From: Bacteroidales bacterium
GTDB lineage: Bacteria > Bacteroidota > Bacteroidia > Bacteroidales > GWA2-32-17
NCBI GenBank assembly: GCA_013314715.1
Contig: JABUFC010000014.1
Location: 1 to 58,905, forward strand
DNA: 58,905 bases
Reading direction: 5' to 3'
Numbering within the stretch: the first letter of the stretch is position 1; each line of letters starts with the position of its first letter. Below are positions 55,462 through 58,905 of the stretch, in pieces. A model generated the notes under the pieces. That model did not search any database and was not told the origin of the DNA. It saw nothing but the letters and a program-made list of their open reading frames with translations. Both the position numbers and the translations under genes were made by a program.

Positions 55462-55755
55462 ATGCACTATTGTTATATATTGTATAGCAAAAAAATAGAT
55501 CGTTTTTACATAGGCGAGACAGAAGATTTTGTTCGCAGATATCAAGAACATTTAAGTGGTTATTTTAAGCATTCATTTACATCTCGAACGGATGATTGGG
55601 AATTATATATGTTAATAGAATGTTCGAATCGTTTTGAAGCGAGAAAGCTAGAAAATTTTCTAAAACGGATGAAGAGTAGAACTTTTATACAACGTTTAAA
55701 AAGCGATCCCTTTTTACTTGATGAAATAATGCAACATCAAATCAGGGGGTCGTAG
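55462..55755 (+). CDS. GIY-YIG endonuclease (tRNA-linked)
   Basis: A 97-residue single-domain nuclease. The GIY-YIG core is at residues 4-19 (CYILYSKKIDRFYIGE), the catalytic arginine is in FVRRYQEH, and the metal-binding glutamate is in FEARKLENFLKRMKSR near 62. It belongs to the small UvrC-like GIY-YIG family frequent in Bacteroidota. I chose the ATG at 55462; a TTG start six bases earlier has no support. The last residues, HQIRGS, and the stop TAG are read out of the duplicated tRNA segment, so the gene ends inside the second tRNA copy. It likely works as a homing-type element. Confidence 0.88.
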   Translation: MHYCYILYSKKIDRFYIGETEDFVRRYQEHLSGYFKHSFTSRTDDWELYMLIECSNRFEARKLENFLKRMKSRTFIQRLKSDPFLLDEIMQHQIRGS

Positions 55756-55798
55756 TCCCGATTTATCGGGACGTGCCCTACTGGGCCCACAAAGAACA
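55740..55798 (+). repeat. Second copy of the tRNA-Met 3' part with hairpin insert
   Basis: AATCAGGGGGTCGTAG at 55740-55755 repeats 55393-55408, and 55773-55798 repeats 55413-55438 (26 bases, identical). Between them the tRNA has GATC, whereas here there is TCCCGAT-TT-ATCGGGA plus C. The copy cannot form a T-loop, so it is a non-functional tRNA half and marks the right end of the inserted GIY-YIG unit. Confidence 0.85.
55755..55772 (+). repeat. 18-nt palindrome in duplicated T-loop
   Basis: GTCCCGAT-TT-ATCGGGAC, a perfect 8-bp stem, occupies the place of the T-loop in the second tRNA copy. It could be the mark or recognition site of the nuclease, or an inserted hairpin. Confidence 0.7.
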
Positions 55799-55800
55799 AC

Positions 55801-55837
55801 AAGGGTTTCAGACGTTTTAAGTTTGAAGCCCTTTTTT
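55801..55837 (+). terminator. Terminator after second tRNA copy
   Basis: AAGGGTTTCA (55801-55810) pairs with TGAAGCCCTT (55823-55832; one G-T) and a T-run follows. It is probably the original tRNA-Met terminator, now separated from the functional gene. Confidence 0.7.
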
Positions 55838-55850
55838 AATTTGCACACAA

Positions 55851-55882
55851 TTTGCATTTAAGTAAAAAAGCACTTAAATTTG
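55851..55882 (+). promoter_or_regulatory. Promoter of superoxide dismutase gene
   Basis: TTTG (55851-55854), 20 bases, TAAATTTG (55875-55882); the ATG at 55907 follows after a short leader, which supports that start. Confidence 0.6.
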
Positions 55883-55906
55883 CTCAAACAAAAAAATAAA
55901 AAATTT

Positions 55907-56485
55907 ATGAAACACGAATTACCGGTATTGCCTTATGCTCCTAATGCTTTGGAGCCTGTAATTAGCCAAAAAACCATCGAATTTCATTATGGTAAACATC
56001 ATCAGGCTTATGTTAATAATTTAAACAACTTGATTCCCGGAACCAAATTCGAAAATGCTGATTTGTTAACCATCATTAAAGAAGCCGACGGCGGGATTTA
56101 CAATAACGGAGCTCAGGTTTGGAACCATACATTTTATTTCGAAGCATTTTCGCCTAAGCCTAAATCGATGCCCGAAGGAAAATTGTTAGCCGCAATTGAG
56201 CAAAAATTTGGAAGTTTTAATGCATTTAAAGAAGCATTTCAAAAAGCTGCAGTTACTTTATTTGGCTCGGGGTGGGCTTGGTTGGTAGTAAACAAAGAAG
56301 GTCAACTCGATATAATACAAACTTCTAATGCAGCTAATCCTATTCGTGATGGTCATAAACCCTTGCTTACTTGCGATGTTTGGGAACATGCTTATTACCT
56401 CGATTATCAAAATCGTCGTCCCGATTATATTAGTGAGTTTTGGAAAATAGTTGATTGGGCTGTAATTGAAAAACGATTTGCTTAA
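55907..56485 (+). CDS. sod: Iron/manganese superoxide dismutase
   Basis: Converts superoxide to peroxide and oxygen. The 192-residue protein begins MKHELPVLPYAPNALEPVISQ and carries the metal ligands: H in FHYGKHHQAYVNNLN, H in VWNHTFYFE near 72, and D and H in CDVWEHAYYLDY near 157-161. GSGWAWLV precedes them. The overall form suggests an iron-type or cambialistic enzyme; the metal cannot be fixed from sequence alone. I chose the ATG at 55907, the family start just downstream of the promoter; a nine-codon TTG extension is unlikely. Convergent with the M48 gene (4-base overlap). Confidence 0.95.
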   Translation: MKHELPVLPYAPNALEPVISQKTIEFHYGKHHQAYVNNLNNLIPGTKFENADLLTIIKEADGGIYNNGAQVWNHTFYFEAFSPKPKSMPEGKLLAAIEQKFGSFNAFKEAFQKAAVTLFGSGWAWLVVNKEGQLDIIQTSNAANPIRDGHKPLLTCDVWEHAYYLDYQNRRPDYISEFWKIVDWAVIEKRFA

Positions 56486-57273
56486 TTAGCTTTATAGTAT
56501 TTCATTGCTATAGGCAGGAATTTTTTCATCTCTTTAATCCGATTTTCGTCCGAAGGGTGGGTGCTTAAGAACTGTGGTACAGAACTACTACTCTTTTGGC
56601 TCATACGCTCCCAAAAAACAATGGCTTTTTCGGGGTTATAGCCAGCTTTTGCCATAATAACTAAACCAATTTTATCGGCTTCGTATTCATGTTTACGCGA
56701 ATAAGCCAACGCACCAAGCGTAGCACTGATTCCATAAAGTGATTTGAAAATCTCTTTAGTTTCCTCAGGTTTTTGTTGCAAGGCAACATCAAGGGTAATT
56801 CCGCCCATCATAATAGCCATTTGCTGGCTCATACGTTCATTACCATGTTTGGCAATGGCATGAGCCATTTCGTGCCCCATGACTACAGCGATACCATCAT
56901 CGTCTAGTGTGTATGGAAAAATTCCCGAATAAAAAACAATTTTTCCGCCCGGCATACACCATGCATTAACTGTGGGGTTTTCTACTACATGAAATTCCCA
57001 TTTTTGGCTTCTGATGCGATCTTTATATTTTGAATTAGCAAAAAGTGCATTAACGGCATTCACCATCCTGTTTCCAACATTTTCTAGTTGCTGACTTCTT
57101 TTATCGCTTGATGGAACTACCTGACTTTTCGAAATAAATTCCTGATAGCTGGTAAGAGCTAAACTAGTTACCATAACATCAGGTAAAAGTCGTATTTGAT
57201 TTCGATTGGTAATAGGAACTTTATAACAGGCAACTAAGAAAAATAAAGCAAATAAGAAAGATAATGCCTTCAT
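56482..57273 (-). CDS. M48-family metallopeptidase lipoprotein
   Basis: A 263-residue membrane-anchored zinc peptidase, resembling LoiP/BepA-type M48 proteins that help quality control of outer-membrane proteins. Lipobox LVAC with the cysteine at 16. The zinc site is GHEMAH at 133-138 with the third ligand in EYEADKIGL near 197-205. The domain is only the peptidase (about 60-260), with no TPR region as in BepA. A divergent promoter pair lies between it and the MazG-like gene. Confidence 0.9.
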   Translation of the reverse strand: MKALSFLFALFFLVACYKVPITNRNQIRLLPDVMVTSLALTSYQEFISKSQVVPSSDKRSQQLENVGNRMVNAVNALFANSKYKDRIRSQKWEFHVVENPTVNAWCMPGGKIVFYSGIFPYTLDDDGIAVVMGHEMAHAIAKHGNERMSQQMAIMMGGITLDVALQQKPEETKEIFKSLYGISATLGALAYSRKHEYEADKIGLVIMAKAGYNPEKAIVFWERMSQKSSSSVPQFLSTHPSDENRIKEMKKFLPIAMKYYKAN

Positions 57274-57293
57274 AAATTTACGTTTTTTTAATG

Positions 57294-57322
57294 CAAATAT
57301 AAAACGATTTCATGTAACTTTG
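57294..57322. promoter_or_regulatory. Divergent -7 boxes for M48 and MazG-like genes
   Basis: TATATTTG on the minus strand (57301-57294) and TAACTTTG on the plus strand (57315-57322) lie 13 bases apart. Their -33 boxes are weak, and the promoters overlap, so use of one may affect the other. Confidence 0.45.
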
Positions 57323-57338
57323 CCATATATTTTTTTTT

Positions 57339-57680
57339 ATGGAAGATAAAGAATATACATTAAAGGAGCTTCAAAACATTACCGATCATTGGATAAAATC
57401 GGTGGGTGTACGATACTTTAACGAATTAACCAATACGGTTATATTAATGGAAGAAGTTGGGGAGTTCGCTCGAATTATGGCCCGAACTTATGGAGAACAA
57501 TCGTTTAAAGAGAGTGATAAAAATAGTAGTATCGAAGAAGAAATGGCCGATATTTTATGGGTATTGATTTGTTTAGCTAATCAAACAGGGGTAGATCTCA
57601 ATCAGGCGTTTATTCAAAAGTATAATAAACGTTCAATTCGCGATAAAGAAAGGCATCAAAATAATAATAAACTTAAATGA
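57339..57680 (+). CDS. MazG-like nucleotide pyrophosphohydrolase
   Basis: A 113-residue all-alpha NTP pyrophosphohydrolase that removes unusual nucleotides. The metal-binding pattern ExxE is in LMEEVGEFARIMARTYGE (about 50-67), and the second pair is EEEMADILWVLICLANQTGVDL near 86-106. The size fits single-domain MazG-like/MazG2 proteins, not the two-domain E. coli MazG. Its stop overlaps the lplA start by 4 bases (ATGA), so the two are translationally coupled. Confidence 0.82.
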   Translation: MEDKEYTLKELQNITDHWIKSVGVRYFNELTNTVILMEEVGEFARIMARTYGEQSFKESDKNSSIEEEMADILWVLICLANQTGVDLNQAFIQKYNKRSIRDKERHQNNNKLK

Positions 57681-58630
57681 TAGCCATTTTAAGCCCAAGT
57701 TATGATCCTTATTTTAATGTTGCATTAGAATATTATTTATTGCATTTTTTTGACGATGAGGTTTTGCTCTTATATCGTAATGAAACATCTGTTATTGTTG
57801 GCAAACATCAAAACGCCTTTGCCGAAGCCAACCAAAATTTTCTTCGACAGCATCAAATTCCACTTATTAGAAGAATATCGGGAGGAGGTACGGTTTATCA
57901 CGATTTAGGTAATATAAATATAACACTTATTAGAGAAGGTAAACTCGATTTTAATGTTTTTTTGTCTCCTCTTATTAAATCATTAGCATTGTTTAATTTG
58001 AATGTTGAGCAAAACTTAAAAAATGACTTATTGTTGGGTGGCAAAAAAATTACCGGTACTGCGGCACATGTATATAAAAATAAAACCCTTCATCATGGCA
58101 CATTGCTTTTTGATGCCGATCAACATTTACTTCATCTGGCTTTGAGTGGTAATAAATCTTTGTTTGAGGATAATAGTGTAAAATCAAAACCTTCGCCTAC
58201 AACGAATATTAAACAATATTTGAATGATTTAAAAAATGCAGAAGCCTTTACAAAAGAAATATATGAACAGTTAAAAAATAGTTATAAAATAAAGCATGAT
58301 TATTCATTGTTAAAAAACGATATTAAAAATATAAACGATTGGATAAAATATCGCTTTAAAACATGGGATTGGAATTATGGTTATTCGCCTGCGTTTGAAT
58401 TTGTAAATACAATTTTTGAAAAAGAATCCGAAATTAAGCTAAAGTTTTTTGTTAAAAGTGGTATGATAGAAAAGGCATCCATTAGTATTAATAATGAAAT
58501 TATTTTATTAGAATTTTTGCATCATAGCCAATTTATTCAGGATAATATCATAGACAAACTTTTATCGTGGAGCAAAAAAAACTGCCCAACACTTACGTTG
58601 GACAGTTTTGAAAAACTGTTAGATTTTTAG
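57677..58630 (+). CDS. lplA: Lipoate-protein ligase A
   Basis: Attaches lipoate to the lipoyl domains of 2-oxoacid dehydrogenases and GcvH. The 317-residue protein has the ligase core SYDPYFNVALEYYLL (about 8-22), the lipoate-binding RRISGGGTVYHDLGNINITLI (near 67-87), GGKKITGTAAHVYKNKTLHHGTLLF (near 124) and a C-terminal accessory domain to 317, so it is the full-length single-chain form. Its last 17 codons overlap the terminator of the opposite TM2-domain gene. Confidence 0.92.
   Translation: MIAILSPSYDPYFNVALEYYLLHFFDDEVLLLYRNETSVIVGKHQNAFAEANQNFLRQHQIPLIRRISGGGTVYHDLGNINITLIREGKLDFNVFLSPLIKSLALFNLNVEQNLKNDLLLGGKKITGTAAHVYKNKTLHHGTLLFDADQHLLHLALSGNKSLFEDNSVKSKPSPTTNIKQYLNDLKNAEAFTKEIYEQLKNSYKIKHDYSLLKNDIKNINDWIKYRFKTWDWNYGYSPAFEFVNTIFEKESEIKLKFFVKSGMIEKASISINNEIILLEFLHHSQFIQDNIIDKLLSWSKKNCPTLTLDSFEKLLDF
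58574..58607 (-). terminator. Terminator of the TM2 gene inside lplA coding region
   Basis: On the minus strand AACTGTCCAAC-GTAAGT-GTTGGGCAGTT (58607-58580, one T-G pair) is followed by a T-run (58580-58574). It is placed after the TM2-domain gene stop (58635) but embedded in the final codons of lplA on the other strand. Confidence 0.7.
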
Positions 58631-58634
58631 TTGA

Positions 58635-58780
58635 TTACCATCCTGGACCTAAATCGCCAATAATAAGACGAATAAAATCAATTAAAACCCAAATACTTAA
58701 TGCTACTAAAATAACATAACCAATAATAAACCAAATCGTTAGAATACCAACTAAAAACATTACAAGTTGCCAAATACCCT
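58635..58780 (-). pseudogene. TM2-domain protein, truncated by insertion
   Basis: The minus strand encodes the last ~48 residues of a TM2-domain protein: KGIWQLVMFLVGILTI, then a second helix and WVLIDFIRLIIGDLGPGW. These are the second helix and aromatic end typical of TM2 proteins. Reading upstream, the frame enters the repeat at 58781 and meets a stop a few codons later, so no start remains. The insertion therefore disrupts the gene. It has its terminator inside lplA. Confidence 0.7.
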
Positions 58781-58905
58781 TGAGACCTTTGCAAAATTAT
58801 ATTATTTTTTTGATATATCAAAAATATTTGCCTAAAATTGAATTTTTAAGGTAATGATTCAAATTGCAGGACGATTTTATTCAAAAAAACATCTTTTTTA
58901 AAGCC
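58781..58905 (-). mobile_element. End of a probable insertion sequence
   Basis: TGAGACCTTTGCAAAA at 58781-58796 matches the inverted repeats of the 353-bp element at 37 kb. Beyond it the minus strand has a frame open from the window edge to a stop at 58846-58848 (peptide FKKDVFLNKIVLQFESLP), placed as the C-terminal end of a transposase would be. The IS continues past the window, so family and direct repeat cannot be settled. Confidence 0.55.

Overview
The window looks like a chromosomal segment of a low-GC member of the Bacteroidota. Several lines agree. Many genes are preceded by the phylum's promoter form (TTG, about 19-20 bases, TAnnTTTG) and few have a clear Shine-Dalgarno. One secreted beta-propeller ends in a type IX secretion (T9SS) sorting tail. 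Families largely restricted to this phylum are present: DUF4175, DUF4293, DUF4468, a PG0541-like RND-associated protein and an UpxY-type NusG paralog. No rRNA, CRISPR array or replication origin was seen. Functions are assigned from motifs read by eye; no database search was run.

Layout. (1) 1-9178, minus strand: a surface-sugar operon led by a NusG-like antiterminator, then GDP-fucose synthase, PseF, a methyltransferase, a GNAT acetyltransferase, a fused epimerase/ATP-grasp protein, a T9SS propeller, a HAD phosphatase and PseI. The middle genes (about 1.3-6.96 kb) are much more AT-rich than the PseI, PseF and Fcl genes around them. (2) 9.3-22.3 kb: housekeeping genes (fabD, rmuC, HU, two SpoU/TrmH methyltransferases, ferritin) mixed with a TPR/PP2C regulator, a glycosyltransferase fusion, a metallopeptidase lipoprotein and a MORN lipoprotein. 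(3) 22.3-23.9 kb: tRNA-Ala(GGC), an integrase remnant, an orphan membrane protein and several inverted repeats, probably the scar of an integrated element. (4) 23.9-28.1 kb: DUF4175, an RsbW-like ATPase and ybeY. (5) 28.1-37.0 kb, minus strand: one compact gene row with GT2, ECF sigma factor, rsmG, YfhO, a hybrid histidine kinase and a GT39-like protein, followed by a 353-bp inverted-repeat (MITE-like) element. (6) 37.6-41.7 kb: a PAS-only membrane sensor, DUF4293 and a ClC channel.

(7) 41.8-45.7 kb: an organoarsenical-type resistance operon (ArsE-like thioredoxin, ArsR, two ArsF, ArsG, ArsP, DUF2798) with a palindromic operator around its -7 box. (8) 45.8-48.6 kb: polA. (9) 48.7-55.3 kb: a TetR/TolC/MFP/RND efflux operon with two 30-bp operator repeats and a PII-like PG0541 partner. 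(10) 55.3-55.8 kb: tRNA-Met(CAT), a GIY-YIG nuclease gene and a second copy of the tRNA's 3' part that carries a 16-nt hairpin in its T-loop; this is the most unusual structure in the window. (11) 55.9-58.9 kb: superoxide dismutase, an M48 peptidase, MazG-like protein, lipoate-protein ligase, and a TM2-domain gene cut off by what looks like an IS end, whose terminal repeat matches the 353-bp element at 37 kb.
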